64,000 nt of DNA from Mycobacterium sp. E2733 (lineage in GTDB: Bacteria > Actinomycetota > Actinomycetes > Mycobacteriales > Mycobacteriaceae), in assembly GCF_001667585.1 (NCBI RefSeq), contig NZ_LZJZ01000084.1, forward strand, positions 29,579 to 93,578, given 5' to 3'. This document shows positions 47,570-61,798 of the stretch, one piece after another. Numbering within the stretch: the stretch's first letter is position 1; each line of letters begins with the position of its first letter. The notes beneath the pieces are model-generated. The model did no database searches. It was not told where the DNA came from and saw only the letters and a program-made list of their open reading frames with translations. Made by a program: the position numbers and the translations under genes.

Positions 47570-50500
47570 TCAGCCCCGCCGCAACGCAAGGGATTCATCG
47601 ACGATTCGGCGCGCCCCCGGCAGCCGACCGCGGGCATCGAGCTTCTCGCAGAACTCGAGGTACGCCTTGGAGAGTTCGACGTAGTCGTCCGGGTTGCCGT
47701 CCGCGCCGGCCAGCAACGCGCGGGATTTGAGCCACCACAGATCCACCGCCGTGATGCCGGGCGGTCGCACCTCCCACCGATCGACCATTTCATGGGCTTC
47801 TGTGAGATCGCGGGCGGATCCTCGGTCGATCAGCAGCTCGACGAGCGCCTCGGCCGTACAGCCCACGAAGACTTTGCTGCCACAGTCGAAGTGCTGTGAG
47901 AACGTGGGACGAAGCCTGTCGATCGCTTCGTCTGTTCGCCCCTTGCGCGCGGCATCGACTGCCAGATCGGCGGCAATGCTTGTCATCCCGATGTGATGCA
48001 GTTTGTGCTCCGCGATCAGGACGCGGGCGCGGTCAAGCAGACCGATGGCCTCGTCGCGCCGCGACGTGTTCTCCGCGCGCAGGAGGGCCGATCCATGCGC
48101 CCACAGCGTGGCGATGATGCCGCCGATGTCGCCCAGGGACTCCGCGCATCGCAACGCCTCACGCGTCTCGTCGACCACGTCGTCGGCCTTGCAAAGACCC
48201 AATACCGCAACTGTTCCCGGGTAATGCGACATCGTCGCATAGTTGAGGGGGCCTAGCGTATGTGCTTGTGAAAGGCCCTCCCGGAAATCACGCCTGCCCT
48301 TGTCGGAGCCGCCGAGGCACATGCCGATGATTCCGCGAAGAATTTGCGCGGCAACCGTTTCGTTCGCGGGCACATCGCCGGCCAGTGCCAGTATCGCATC
48401 GACGGTCCGCAGCGCGGCGTCGAATTCGCAGTTGGCGAACCGGATAAAGGCTAACGAGTTGAGGATTATGGCCCTGGTCCCCGCATCGCACACAATGCCG
48501 CTGACCATGTCTTCGAGCTCCGACGCCAGCGTCACGGCCTCGGGAACACGAATGTCGTTGATACTGAGCGACCAGATGCGTCCGGCCGTCGCGAGCGCGA
48601 GCGGTGTCAGGTCGCCGGACCGCGCGGTGAGACCGCGAAGCTCTTCGTACAGATTGTCGGTTCCGTCGGCGTCGCTGACGTAAAGCGTGGTAGAAATCAG
48701 CATGGCGCGTGGCGTGATTCGCATGGCGACCACGCCGTCGTCGTCATCGGCCAACCCGTCAGCGATGCGGCGTGCGCTTTCCCATTCCGCGCGCGCCGCT
48801 CGGACATCGCGCGGCCTAATCCATTCCGCCGCGCGCAGATGCCAACGGTAGGCCTGGACGAGCTCGCCGCCCGCCTCCAGGTGGGTGGCGATCAATGCCG
48901 CATTGTCGCCGACGGCACCCTCGTCCCGCTCCTCGATCGCGGCGGCCAGCCGGCGGTGGGCCTGCGCGCGGACCGCGCTCAGCTGCGACTCATAGGCAAC
49001 GGTGCGCACCAGCGGATGATGGAAGCAATACCGTTGTCGCGGAACGAATTCGATCTGATCGATCAACTCGGCTGAAACCAGCTCGGCCAGGCGCGCGGAC
49101 ATGCTTTCCGGCAACAGGGTATGCAGTGTGTCCACGTCGAAGTGGTTACCGATCACCGCCGCGGCGTTCAGAATCGACTTTGTGGGCGCGGGCAGCCGAT
49201 CGATGCGGGCCGCAAGCACCGCTTGAACGGTGGCAGGAACGGCGATCTCGTCGACATCGCCCGTCAGGCGGTAAGCACCGCGGCTGCCCGCGAGCACGCC
49301 GCGGCCGGCGAGGTCGCGAATGATCTCCTCGGCGAAGAAAGGATTGCCCGCCGCCGCGGTTGCGATTCGCTCGGCCAGGCCCGCCAGCGAGTGGTCGCCC
49401 CCGAGAAGCTGGCCGACCAGGCGGACCGACGTCGATTCGGTCAGCGGCCGCAGCGTCACCGTCTGACCTGATCGATGCTGCAGCGCACCGCGGAACTCCG
49501 GGCGGTAGGTCATGACGAACATCGACGTCGTCCCGTCGAGCGTCCCGGTGAAATCAGCGAGGACGTCGTCGCTCTGCTCGTCGATCCAGTGGGCATCCTC
49601 GAGGGCGAACACGGTTCGAGTGGGGCGTGCCCGAACGGCGAGCGCCAGAATTTCGATCAGCCGGCGGCGCCTCGCATCGGCGCTGACCTCCAGGTGCGGC
49701 GCCATGGGGTCGGCGATGCGCATGGCCTCGAACAGGATCTTGGCGTCGGCGGAGTCCGCTCCGAGCAGGCCGGGGCATTGGGTGCTCGTGTGTTCGCGGG
49801 CCTCGGCAGCGCCGAGCCCTTCCACCTTGAACATGGCGCGCAGCAGCCGCGACAACACGCGGAACGCAATGGCGCTAGTGTGGGCTTCGCAGCGTGCGAC
49901 GACGATGTCTGCGCCTTGACTCATGGCGATGTCGGTGAATTCGCGCAGCAGGCGACTCTTGCCCAGCCCGGGCGGACCGACGATCCTGACGAGGCAGCCG
50001 GGATGGGCGTCGAAAAGGCTTTGCAGCCGGTACATCTCCGTATCGCGGCCCAGCATCAGGCCTTCTTGGCGGCCCAACACCATCCGCTCGGATCGCATTT
50101 CGAGCAGTTGCCGTGCGGGGACGGGCACGTCGGCACCCTTGATTAGAACGTCTTCGACAGGCCCGAGCTGGGTGGCGTCCTCGACGAGGCGTGCCGTGGA
50201 GAGCGCGCACATAACTCCGCCCGGCGGGGCGGCCGACTCCATGCGTTGCGCCATTCCGACAGGATGACCGATGGCGGTGTATCTTCCTTGGCCTGAGCCT
50301 ATTTCGCCGGTAATCACCTCGCCCGAGTTCAACCCGATTCGGATCTGCAAGGTGACGCCGTCACGGCGAAGCACTTCGGCGGCAAGCTCTTTGGTGATGG
50401 ACTGGATATCCAGGGCTGAAATGCACGCCCGCAGGGCATGGTCCTCCAGTGCCACCGGGGCACCGAAAAGAGCCATCAACCCATCACCGGTGAACTTGTC

Positions 50501-50767
50501 GACGGTGCCGTGATAGCGCTGCACCACCCCGGCCGCACGGTTGAACATGTCGTTCATGATTTCTTGGAGGCGTTCCGCGTCGATCGCAGCCGCGAGGTCC
50601 ATCGATCCGACGACGTCGGCGAACAGCACCGTTACTTGTTTGTGTTCGCCGCTGGGCGGCCTGGGGGTCACCGGAGAGCCGCAGGAATCGCAGAACCGCG
50701 CCTTGGCGCGCAGGTCGTTACCGCACAGCCCACACCGGCCGGTGGCCTCGCGGGCGGGGCTGACCAT
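47570..50767 (-). CDS. Class III nucleotidyl cyclase-AAA ATPase regulator
   Basis: 1065 residues. N-terminal zinc ribbon (Cys12, 15, 26, 29), cyclase homology domain (about 44-180), P-loop ATPase (GPPGLGKS, 264-271; ALEDAHWIDE as Walker B) and a long helical-repeat C-terminus without an obvious HTH. Metal aspartates Asp51 (LFADVVGS) and Asp95 (FTGDGLMALFG) are present. In the Asn-x3-Arg transition-state pair Arg175 is kept but the Asn position is Gly171 (HPVGMAQRME). Activity may be low or altered. ATG with AGGAG 8 bases upstream; an ATG 24 codons earlier is less likely. First gene with the glycosyltransferase, divergent from the FAD monooxygenase. Confidence 0.87.
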   Translation of the reverse strand: MVSPAREATGRCGLCGNDLRAKARFCDSCGSPVTPRPPSGEHKQVTVLFADVVGSMDLAAAIDAERLQEIMNDMFNRAAGVVQRYHGTVDKFTGDGLMALFGAPVALEDHALRACISALDIQSITKELAAEVLRRDGVTLQIRIGLNSGEVITGEIGSGQGRYTAIGHPVGMAQRMESAAPPGGVMCALSTARLVEDATQLGPVEDVLIKGADVPVPARQLLEMRSERMVLGRQEGLMLGRDTEMYRLQSLFDAHPGCLVRIVGPPGLGKSRLLREFTDIAMSQGADIVVARCEAHTSAIAFRVLSRLLRAMFKVEGLGAAEAREHTSTQCPGLLGADSADAKILFEAMRIADPMAPHLEVSADARRRRLIEILALAVRARPTRTVFALEDAHWIDEQSDDVLADFTGTLDGTTSMFVMTYRPEFRGALQHRSGQTVTLRPLTESTSVRLVGQLLGGDHSLAGLAERIATAAAGNPFFAEEIIRDLAGRGVLAGSRGAYRLTGDVDEIAVPATVQAVLAARIDRLPAPTKSILNAAAVIGNHFDVDTLHTLLPESMSARLAELVSAELIDQIEFVPRQRYCFHHPLVRTVAYESQLSAVRAQAHRRLAAAIEERDEGAVGDNAALIATHLEAGGELVQAYRWHLRAAEWIRPRDVRAARAEWESARRIADGLADDDDGVVAMRITPRAMLISTTLYVSDADGTDNLYEELRGLTARSGDLTPLALATAGRIWSLSINDIRVPEAVTLASELEDMVSGIVCDAGTRAIILNSLAFIRFANCEFDAALRTVDAILALAGDVPANETVAAQILRGIIGMCLGGSDKGRRDFREGLSQAHTLGPLNYATMSHYPGTVAVLGLCKADDVVDETREALRCAESLGDIGGIIATLWAHGSALLRAENTSRRDEAIGLLDRARVLIAEHKLHHIGMTSIAADLAVDAARKGRTDEAIDRLRPTFSQHFDCGSKVFVGCTAEALVELLIDRGSARDLTEAHEMVDRWEVRPPGITAVDLWWLKSRALLAGADGNPDDYVELSKAYLEFCEKLDARGRLPGARRIVDESLALRRG

Positions 50768-50930
50768 CCACCGATCTCCTGTGCCGTCAACAGCCCCCGT
50801 GATCCTCATGATCGCCCATGGCGCCGCGCGGCGGCCCATATCCGTGAAACCTGCTTCACAAATGGTTGGGAAGACGGTCGACCCTCGGCCGGGCCTTCGC
50901 GGGATGACGGCACACTCAGCACCAGCAGTC

Positions 50931-50946
50931 GCGTAGCCGACTACGC
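50931..50946. promoter_or_regulatory. Inverted repeat in the cyclase / FAD-monooxygenase divergent region
   Basis: GCGTAGCCGACTACGC: perfect six-base arms around CCGA. Same core as the repeat before the DUF3303 gene. It lies 67 bases before the monooxygenase start. Possible shared operator. Confidence 0.4.
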
Positions 50947-51012
50947 TATCGGCGCCTGCCGAGCGCTGTGAGCATGGCTTTTGTCAGCCAGCGGTCAGAA
51001 AGGCGGTGTGCC

Positions 51013-52410
51013 ATGTCCGACATGGAGGCCAGGATCGGCAGTCACGCGGTGGTATTGGGAGCGAGCATGGCCGGTTTGCTGGCCGCACGGTCGCTTGCCG
51101 ACTTCTTCGACACGGTGACGGTCGTGGAGCGCGACCCGCTCCCCGACGCCCACGCCGCTCGCCGGGGCGTGCCGCAGGGCCGGCACCTGCACGCCCTGCT
51201 GGCCCGCGGAGCTCAGGTGATCGAGGGGATGTTTCCCGGCGTCCTCGACGAGATGGTTCTCGACGGCGCGCATCACTTCGACGGCCAGGATCTCTCCGAG
51301 CTCTACTACAACGTCGGCGGGCACCTGTTGGCGCGGCGCGGCAGCGCCACCGGGCTGACCGCCTACAGCGCGACACGGCCGTTCCTCGAAGACCACGTCC
51401 GCGCGCGGCTGCGCGCGATCCCCAACGTCACCCTGCTCGACGAGCACTTCATCCTGGGGCCGGTGACGACCGGCGACCGCCACCGGGTCACGGGAGTGCG
51501 GGTGGTCTGCGGCCGCACCGGCGAACCGACCACGCTGCCCGCCGAGTTGGTCGTCGATGCCACCGGCCGTGCCGCCCGCACCCCGACCTGGCTGGACGAC
51601 TTGGGGTACGACCGCCCGCATGAGGATCGCGTCGACGTGCAGCTGACCTACGCCAGCCAGGCGCTGCGCATGACGGCGGAAGCGCCGCGAGAACTCGGCT
51701 TCCTCATCGGGATCGTGCCGGGCAGGCCGAGAGGTTGCGGCCTGCTGCACTGCGAGAATGACACGTGGCTGCTCACGGTCATGGGGGTGGCCGGTCAGGA
51801 GCCGGCGGCGCTCGATCTTGCGGACATGTGTGATTTCGTGGCGGACTGCGCGCCGGCCCATCTGCTCGCCGCGGTGCGAGCCGCCGAACCCATCGGGGAA
51901 CCGGTGCGGCACCGGATGCCGTGCAGTCGGTGGCGCCGCTACGACAAGCTGCGGCGCTTCCCCGAGGGCCTGCTGGTCATCGGCGACGCGATCTGCAGCT
52001 TCAACCCGATCTACGGCCAGGGCATGACGGTCGCCGCGCTCGAGGCGCTGGCGCTGCGCGACTGCTTGGCTGCCGGCACCGACCATTTGGCGCGGCGCTT
52101 CTTCCGCGCCGCGGCGGCGCCGATCCGCCAGGCCTGGCAGCTGTCGACCAACCCCGACCTTGCCCTGCCCGAAATCCACGGCACCGCACCGCTCGTCGCG
52201 CGACTGTTCAACAAATACGTCGATCGGGTGCTCACCGCGGCCGAAAGCGACACCGCCGCGATGAATCAGTTCATCAGGGTGACGTCCCTCGTCGACCCCG
52301 CGACGCGACTGTTGCGTCCGAACATGATCTGGCGCGCCGCCCGCGCGCGCCAACCCGGCATCGATACCGATGTCGCATCCGTCGACGTCCTGGTGAAGGC
52401 GGCGCGCTGA
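51013..52410 (+). CDS. FAD-dependent monooxygenase-like oxidoreductase
   Basis: 465 residues of the group A flavoprotein hydroxylase/epoxidase fold. N-terminal FAD site AVVLGASMAGLLAARSLADF (GxSxxG variant), the middle VVDATGRAARTPTWLDDLGY, and the late LLVIGDAICSFNPIYGQGMT that binds FAD phosphate and ribityl. No membrane anchor. Substrate unknown; neighbours suggest tailoring of a glycosylated lipid or polyketide, which is inference. ATG with AAGG 10 bases upstream is preferred over an earlier in-frame start. It ends 2 bases from the convergent GDPD. Confidence 0.86.
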   Translation: MSDMEARIGSHAVVLGASMAGLLAARSLADFFDTVTVVERDPLPDAHAARRGVPQGRHLHALLARGAQVIEGMFPGVLDEMVLDGAHHFDGQDLSELYYNVGGHLLARRGSATGLTAYSATRPFLEDHVRARLRAIPNVTLLDEHFILGPVTTGDRHRVTGVRVVCGRTGEPTTLPAELVVDATGRAARTPTWLDDLGYDRPHEDRVDVQLTYASQALRMTAEAPRELGFLIGIVPGRPRGCGLLHCENDTWLLTVMGVAGQEPAALDLADMCDFVADCAPAHLLAAVRAAEPIGEPVRHRMPCSRWRRYDKLRRFPEGLLVIGDAICSFNPIYGQGMTVAALEALALRDCLAAGTDHLARRFFRAAAAPIRQAWQLSTNPDLALPEIHGTAPLVARLFNKYVDRVLTAAESDTAAMNQFIRVTSLVDPATRLLRPNMIWRAARARQPGIDTDVASVDVLVKAAR

Positions 52411-52412
52411 CG

Positions 52413-53393
52413 CTAAGCCCGGTAGGCGGGCGGCAGCGGCATCCCGAGTTCGGCCAGCACTCCGCGCAGCCGGGTGGGGTAGTCGGTGATGATGCCGTCG
52501 ACGCCGTCTCCGATCTGTTCGCGCATGGTGGTCGCATCGTCGACCGTCCACGAGATTACCTTTAGTCCCAACGCATGTGCGCGTTCGACGTACGGTTTAC
52601 CGGTGACCAACTGGTACCTGGGCGAGATGATGTCCGCGCCCACCAGCTTGGCACCAATCATCGGGTCGCCGATAGCCGCGGCGTTCTCACCGGCCAGCCA
52701 TGGCGAATCCGGCACCCAGGTCTCCTGGTTGTACAACGCCACCAATGGAATTGACGGCTCGTCCCGGTGCACCAACGGCAGGGTCCGCCAATCGAAGCTC
52801 TGTATCTCGACGCGGCCCACCTTGCCGGCCGACCTGACCGCCGCCAATATCACGTCGACGAACTGTTGGGGATCGGCGGAGGTGCCGGGCTTGTCGGCCG
52901 CCACTTTCGTCTCGACGTTGTAGCGCACGGCCGCATGGTAGGAATCGGCGAGCGTGAACACCTCGGGCAGGACGGCTATCTTGTTGCCGCGCACCACTTC
53001 AGCATCGGGAAACTCGGCCAGCCGCCGCCCGCAGTCGAGCGTGCGGATCTGCGGCAGGGTGAGTTCGTGCACCAACTTGCCGACGTAGGGATACTGCGGA
53101 TCGCCGGCGAACGCGGGCCCGGTGTCGGCGCATTTCTCGGCGTCGATGGTCGGATCGTGCCAGACCAGCGGTTGCCCGTCTCTGGTGATGTTGATGTCGA
53201 GCTCGAGTGTGCTGACGCCCAATTCGAGTGATTTCGCGAATGCCCGCAAGGACTCCTCCGTGGTCTCTCCGCGGCCGCCACGATGGGCCTGCAGGTCGAA
53301 TTCGGGGGTTTGGGCACCGGCCGCCGGCGCCAGGGCGACAAGGAGGGCCAGCGCGGCGCAGAGGCGCACGGGCCCGCGGTGCACCGGAGTCAA
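52413..53393 (-). CDS. Secreted glycerophosphodiester phosphodiesterase
   Basis: 326 residues with a signal peptide ([18 protein letters not shown], cleavage near 27) and a GDPD TIM barrel: [15 protein letters not shown] with the catalytic His-Arg and Glu, [18 protein letters not shown] with metal Glu/Asp and second His, and late [11 protein letters not shown] and DGIITDYP. Probably hydrolyses glycerophosphodiesters in the cell envelope. Start TTG overlaps the rlmB stop by TTGA; a GTG three codons later is an alternative. Confidence 0.88.
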   Translation of the reverse strand: MTPVHRGPVRLCAALALLVALAPAAGAQTPEFDLQAHRGGRGETTEESLRAFAKSLELGVSTLELDINITRDGQPLVWHDPTIDAEKCADTGPAFAGDPQYPYVGKLVHELTLPQIRTLDCGRRLAEFPDAEVVRGNKIAVLPEVFTLADSYHAAVRYNVETKVAADKPGTSADPQQFVDVILAAVRSAGKVGRVEIQSFDWRTLPLVHRDEPSIPLVALYNQETWVPDSPWLAGENAAAIGDPMIGAKLVGADIISPRYQLVTGKPYVERAHALGLKVISWTVDDATTMREQIGDGVDGIITDYPTRLRGVLAELGMPLPPAYRA

Positions 53394-54322
53394 GCCCTGC
53401 GTTGGCGCGCGATTTCGGCGAGCACCACGCCGGCTGCCACCGAGGCGTTCAGCGATTCGGCATGCCCGGCCATCGGAATGGAGACCACCTCGTCGCAGTT
53501 CTGCCGCACCAGTCGCGACAGCCCTTTGCCTTCCGATCCGACGACCACCACCAGTGGGTCGGCCCCATCCATGTCGTCGACGACGGTGTCACCGTCGGCG
53601 TCCAGGCCGATCACCCGGATGCCGCGATCGGCCCAATCCTTAAGCGTCCTGGTGAGATTGGTGGCCCTTGCCACCGGGATGCGTGCCGCGGCCCCGGCGC
53701 TGGTGCGCCAGGCCACCGCCGTCACCGACGCCGAACGGCGCTGCGGGATCAGCACACCATGGCCGCCGAACGCCGCGACCGAACGCACGATCGCGCCCAG
53801 GTTGCGCGGATCGGAGATGTTGTCCAGCGCCACCAGCAGCGCGGGCGGAGAATTGATCGCGGTGGTCAGCAAGTCGTCGGGGTGGGCGTAGTCGTACGGC
53901 GGCACCTGCAGGGCGATGCCCTGATGCAGGTGGTTGCTGGTCATCCGGTCCAGGTCGGCGCGTGGCACCTCGAGGATCGAGATGCCCGAATCCGCCGCGC
54001 GCGTAACGCTTTCGGTGACCCGCTCGTCGGCCTCGGTGCCCAGGGCCACATACAGCGCGGTCGCCGGGACGCCGGCCCGCAGGCACTCCAGCACCGGGTT
54101 GCGGCCGAGCACCGTTTCGGTCTCGTCGGGGGTCCGCTTGGTAGGCCGCCGCGGCGGGGACTGGGCACGCTTGGCGGCCGGATGGTTGGGACGCAGGTGC
54201 GCCGGCGGCGTGGGGCCGCGGCCCTCCAGCGCGCGGCGACGCTGGCCGCCCGAACCCACAGTGGGCCCCTTCTTGGTGCCCGCTTTGCGTATTGCCCCGC
54301 GGCGCCGGGAATTGCCGGCCAT
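53390..54322 (-). CDS. rlmB: 23S rRNA (guanosine-2'-O-)-methyltransferase RlmB/TrmH family
   Basis: 310-residue SpoU/TrmH methyltransferase. Basic disordered N-terminal tail (about 1-66), substrate-binding domain from [12 protein letters not shown], then the knotted SPOUT domain with [20 protein letters not shown] (motif 1), [14 protein letters not shown] (motif 2) and [20 protein letters not shown] (motif 3). Counterpart of Rv3579c. ATG start 11 bases after the cysS stop, so it is likely cotranscribed with cysS. Confidence 0.92.
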   Translation of the reverse strand: MAGNSRRRGAIRKAGTKKGPTVGSGGQRRRALEGRGPTPPAHLRPNHPAAKRAQSPPRRPTKRTPDETETVLGRNPVLECLRAGVPATALYVALGTEADERVTESVTRAADSGISILEVPRADLDRMTSNHLHQGIALQVPPYDYAHPDDLLTTAINSPPALLVALDNISDPRNLGAIVRSVAAFGGHGVLIPQRRSASVTAVAWRTSAGAAARIPVARATNLTRTLKDWADRGIRVIGLDADGDTVVDDMDGADPLVVVVGSEGKGLSRLVRQNCDEVVSIPMAGHAESLNASVAAGVVLAEIARQRRA

Positions 54323-54333
54323 CTACTTGGCCC

Positions 54334-55743
54334 CTACCTGTCCTGGCCGGCCTGCAGCGACCACTGCGGCCCGTCCGCGGTGTCGGTAACCTCGATGCCC
54401 GCGATCTTCAGCCGATCCCGGATCTCGTCGGCGAGCGCCCAATTGCGTTGCTCGCGAGCCTTTTCCCGGTTCTCCAGTTCGGCTCGCACCAACACCTCGA
54501 CTGCGGCCAGCGCGGCCGACGTCTCGTCGCGGGTTTCCCAGCGCTCGTCGAGCGGGTCGCATCCCAAGATGCCCATCATGGTGCGGATCGCGCGGGCGTG
54601 TTTGAGCGCGCCCTCGTGGTCGCCGGCGTCGAGCGCCCGGTTGCCCTCGGCGCGGGCGTGATGGATTTCGGCCAGCGCGGCCGGGACGGCCAAGTCGTCG
54701 TCGAGCGCCTCGGCGAACCGCGGGGTCCATTCGCCAGGCTCGACCGCCCCGACACGAATGCGGACGCGGTGCAAAAATTCTTCAACCCCGACATAGGCTT
54801 TCACCGCGTCCTGCAGGGCCGCGTCGGAAAATTCCAGCATCGATCGGTAGTGCGCGCTGCCCAGGTAGTAGCGCAACTCCGCCGGTCGCACCCGCTGCAA
54901 CATCGCCGGGATGGCCAACACGTTGCCCAGAGATTTGCTCATCTTCTCGCCGCCCATGGTGACCCAGCCGTTGTGCAGCCAGTAGCGGGCGAATCCATCC
55001 CCGGTAGCGCGGCCCTGTGCGATCTCGTTCTCATGATGAGGGAAAACCAGATCCATTCCGCCGCAATGGATGTCGAATTCCGGCCCGAGATATTCGCGCG
55101 CCATCGCAACGCATTCTGAATGCCAGCCCGGCCGGCCCCGGCCCCACGGCGTCGGCCACGACGGCTCGCCGGGCTTAGCGCCCTTCCACAGCGTGAAGTC
55201 GCGCTGGTCGCGCTTGCCGGTGGCCACGCCTTCGCCCTGGTGGACGTCGTCGATCTTGTGCCCGGACAGCCCGCCGTATTCGGGGTAGCTGAGCACGTCG
55301 AAGTAGACGTCGCCGCCGCCGGTGTAGGCGTGGCCGGTGTCGATCAGCCGCTCGATCAGCTCGACGATCTGGGTGATGTGCCCGGTGGCGCGTGGCTCGG
55401 CCGACGGCGGCAAGACGTCCAGCGCGTCGTAGGCGGCGCTGAACGCGCGCTCGTAGGTGGCGGCCCACTCCCACCACGGCCGGCCGGCCGCGGCGGCCTT
55501 GTTGAGGATCTTGTCGTCGATGTCGGTGACGTTGCGGATGAACGCGACGTCGTAGCCGCGCGCCATCAACCAGCGGCGCAGGATGTCGAAGGCCACTCCG
55601 CTGCGAACATGGCCGATGTGCGGCAGGCCCTGAACCGTCGCGCCACACAGGTAGATGGAAACGTGGCCCTCGCGCAGCGGAACGAAATCACGCACGGCAC
55701 CGGCCGCCGTGTCGTGTAGCCGCAAGGGGGCGCGATCGGTCAC
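54334..55743 (-). CDS. cysS: Cysteinyl-tRNA synthetase
   Basis: Class I synthetase charging tRNA-Cys, 469 residues. Zinc Cys33 in [13 protein letters not shown] at 42-45 (PHIGHVRSG), second zinc site [10 protein letters not shown] and [15 protein letters not shown], and KMSKS in [11 protein letters not shown]. The C-terminal anticodon-binding domain is complete. GTG start. Rv3580c counterpart, in the conserved ispD-ispF-cysS-rlmB order. Confidence 0.96.
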   Translation of the reverse strand: MTDRAPLRLHDTAAGAVRDFVPLREGHVSIYLCGATVQGLPHIGHVRSGVAFDILRRWLMARGYDVAFIRNVTDIDDKILNKAAAAGRPWWEWAATYERAFSAAYDALDVLPPSAEPRATGHITQIVELIERLIDTGHAYTGGGDVYFDVLSYPEYGGLSGHKIDDVHQGEGVATGKRDQRDFTLWKGAKPGEPSWPTPWGRGRPGWHSECVAMAREYLGPEFDIHCGGMDLVFPHHENEIAQGRATGDGFARYWLHNGWVTMGGEKMSKSLGNVLAIPAMLQRVRPAELRYYLGSAHYRSMLEFSDAALQDAVKAYVGVEEFLHRVRIRVGAVEPGEWTPRFAEALDDDLAVPAALAEIHHARAEGNRALDAGDHEGALKHARAIRTMMGILGCDPLDERWETRDETSAALAAVEVLVRAELENREKAREQRNWALADEIRDRLKIAGIEVTDTADGPQWSLQAGQDR

Positions 55744-55793
55744 GACGTGCCAGCTTACCGGGTGGTTCCGAGGTGCCCGGCGCTGCGCGCGCC

Positions 55794-56273
55794 TTAGCCG
55801 GCGGCCATCACCAACGCGGTGGCGATGGCCGCGCGGCCCTCGCCGCGACCGGTCAGGCCCAACCCGTCGGTCGTCGTCGCCGCCACCGAGACCGGAGCCC
55901 CCAACAGCTCGGAGAGCACCCGCTGCGCCTCGGCACGGCGCGGACCGACCCTCGGCTGGTTGCCGATCAGCTGCACCGCGGCGTTTCCGACCCGGAATCC
56001 GTCGCGGGCCAGCAGATCGACGACGTGGCGCAGCATGTCGGCACCGCTGACGCCCTTCCAGCGTGGGTCATCGACCCCGTAGATGGCGCCGATGTCGCCC
56101 AGACCCGCGGCCGACAGCAGCGCGTCGCACAGCGCGTGCGCGCCCACGTCGCCGTCGGAGTGGCCGGAGCAGCCGTCGGCGCCGGAAAACAGCAGACCCA
56201 CCAGCCAGCACGGCCGCCCGGGTTCGATCGGGTGTACGTCGACCCCGAGGCCGACCCGAGGCAGCTCGCTCAC
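55794..56273 (-). CDS. ispF: 2-C-methyl-D-erythritol 2,4-cyclodiphosphate synthase
   Basis: MEP-pathway enzyme making the cyclic diphosphate for isoprenoid synthesis. 159 residues: metal-binding Asp12 and His14 in VDVHPIE, His45 in [14 protein letters not shown], and the [14 protein letters not shown] substrate loop. GTG start overlaps ispD by four bases; the two consecutive pathway genes are coupled. Confidence 0.95.
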   Translation of the reverse strand: MSELPRVGLGVDVHPIEPGRPCWLVGLLFSGADGCSGHSDGDVGAHALCDALLSAAGLGDIGAIYGVDDPRWKGVSGADMLRHVVDLLARDGFRVGNAAVQLIGNQPRVGPRRAEAQRVLSELLGAPVSVAATTTDGLGLTGRGEGRAAIATALVMAAG

Positions 56274-56956
56274 CGGCGCACGATCGCTTCGGCCAGCAGC
56301 AGATCGAGCTGCGTGGTGATCTTGAAAGCCAGCGGGTCGCCGTCGACCACCTGGACCTGGCCGCCGACATTCTCGACGAGCGAGGCGTCGTCGGTGAAAT
56401 CGGCGGTGCCCGCGCGCTGGTAGGCCCGCAGCAGCAAGTCACGGGCGAAGCCTTGCGGCGTCTGCACGGCGCGCAGTCCGGCCCGCTCGGGCGTGCCGAG
56501 GACCACGTCGTTGGCGTCCACGGCCTTGATGGTGTCATGCAGGGGCAGCGCGGGCACGACGGCGTTGCGCCCGGCCCGTAGCGCACCCACCACCCGCACG
56601 ATCAGCGCGGGGGGCGTCAGGGCGCGGGCGGCATCGTGCACCAGCACGAACTCGGGTTCACCGGCGAGGGCCGCCAGCGCCAGGCTCACCGATGTGGTGC
56701 GGTCGGCCCCGCCGGCGACGACGGTGGCGCGCTCCCCCATGGCCCGCTTGGCCTCATCGAGCCGGGCCGCCGGGACGGCGACCACCACGTGGTCGACGAC
56801 TCCGGATTCCAGCAAACCGTCGACGGCGCGGTCCAACAAGGTGCGCCCGTCGACCTCGCAGAATGCCTTCGGGATGCCGGCGCCCAGCCGCTCGCCCGAC
56901 CCTGCGGCCGGGACTACCGCGACAACCGTGCCCGAGGAGACTGTCCCCGTGACCAC
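56270..56956 (-). CDS. ispD: 2-C-methyl-D-erythritol 4-phosphate cytidylyltransferase
   Basis: Transfers CMP to MEP in isoprenoid synthesis. 228 residues, with the nucleotide loop [18 protein letters not shown] (Arg and Lys contacts), [11 protein letters not shown], and [13 protein letters not shown]. The GTG chosen ([19 protein letters not shown]) gives the family length; longer starts run into carD. No strong ribosome-binding site, 16 bases after the carD stop. Confidence 0.94.
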   Translation of the reverse strand: MVTGTVSSGTVVAVVPAAGSGERLGAGIPKAFCEVDGRTLLDRAVDGLLESGVVDHVVVAVPAARLDEAKRAMGERATVVAGGADRTTSVSLALAALAGEPEFVLVHDAARALTPPALIVRVVGALRAGRNAVVPALPLHDTIKAVDANDVVLGTPERAGLRAVQTPQGFARDLLLRAYQRAGTADFTDDASLVENVGGQVQVVDGDPLAFKITTQLDLLLAEAIVRR

Positions 56957-56972
56957 CGAAGGATCAGGGTCT

Positions 56973-57758
<786 letters not shown>

Positions 57759-58307
57759 GTGAACCGATTCGAGATCAGCCTCCCCTTCCGGGCCGCTCTC
57801 GTCGGCCTGGTCGCGGCGACCGCGGTCCTGCTGAGTGGCTGCGGGGCCGGCCAGGTCTCGCAGATGGCCGTCCAGGAACCCGCGATCAACGGCAACAAAG
57901 TCACCTTCAAGAACGTGGCACTGCGCGACATCCGCCTACAGGCCACGCAGACCGGTGACTCCGTGCAGCCGGGGCGGACGGTGGATCTGGTGCTGGTCGC
58001 CATCAACAAGTCGCCGGACACGCCGGACAGATTGGTGAGCATCACCAGCGACGTCGGCTCGGTGGCCGTGAGCGGAGACGGCCGGCTGCCCGCCGGCGGC
58101 ACACTGATGATCGGGACGCCGGAGGGCCAGAAGGTGGCCCCGGGCCCCCTGGGCGCCAACAACAACGCGGCCAAGGCGACCGTCACCCTCGCCAAGCCCA
58201 TCAGCAACGGCCTGCTGTACAACTTCACCTTCAACTTCGAGAAGGCCGGTCAGGCGACCGTGCTGGTGCCGGTTTCGGCCGGGTTGAACGCGCCGCAGCA
58301 AAGCTAG
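57759..58307 (+). CDS. lpqE: Lipoprotein LpqE
   Basis: 182-residue exported lipoprotein: hydrophobic LVGLVAATAVLLSGC with lipid-modified Cys28, then a beta-rich domain (KVTFKNVALRDIRLQATQ; TVDLVLVAINKSPDTPDRLV) of the type seen in copper-chaperone-like secreted actinobacterial proteins. Function not established. GTG start with AGGAGGCATT upstream. Divergent from carD, as Rv3584 is from Rv3583c. Confidence 0.9.
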   Translation: MNRFEISLPFRAALVGLVAATAVLLSGCGAGQVSQMAVQEPAINGNKVTFKNVALRDIRLQATQTGDSVQPGRTVDLVLVAINKSPDTPDRLVSITSDVGSVAVSGDGRLPAGGTLMIGTPEGQKVAPGPLGANNNAAKATVTLAKPISNGLLYNFTFNFEKAGQATVLVPVSAGLNAPQQS

Positions 58308-58365
58308 GCGCGCGTAACCGCCTGTCATAGCCGGATTTGTCGTACCGGCTCGATACCGTCATGGC

Positions 58366-61696
<3,331 letters not shown>

Positions 61697-61798
61697 GTCG
61701 AGTTGCCTGACCCGCCCCGGCGTGTCGCGGGGTTTGCTGGCTGACCGCCGTGTTAGTGCCGTGCCCAGAAGGCGGGTTGCTGGCCCGCTATTCGCCCC

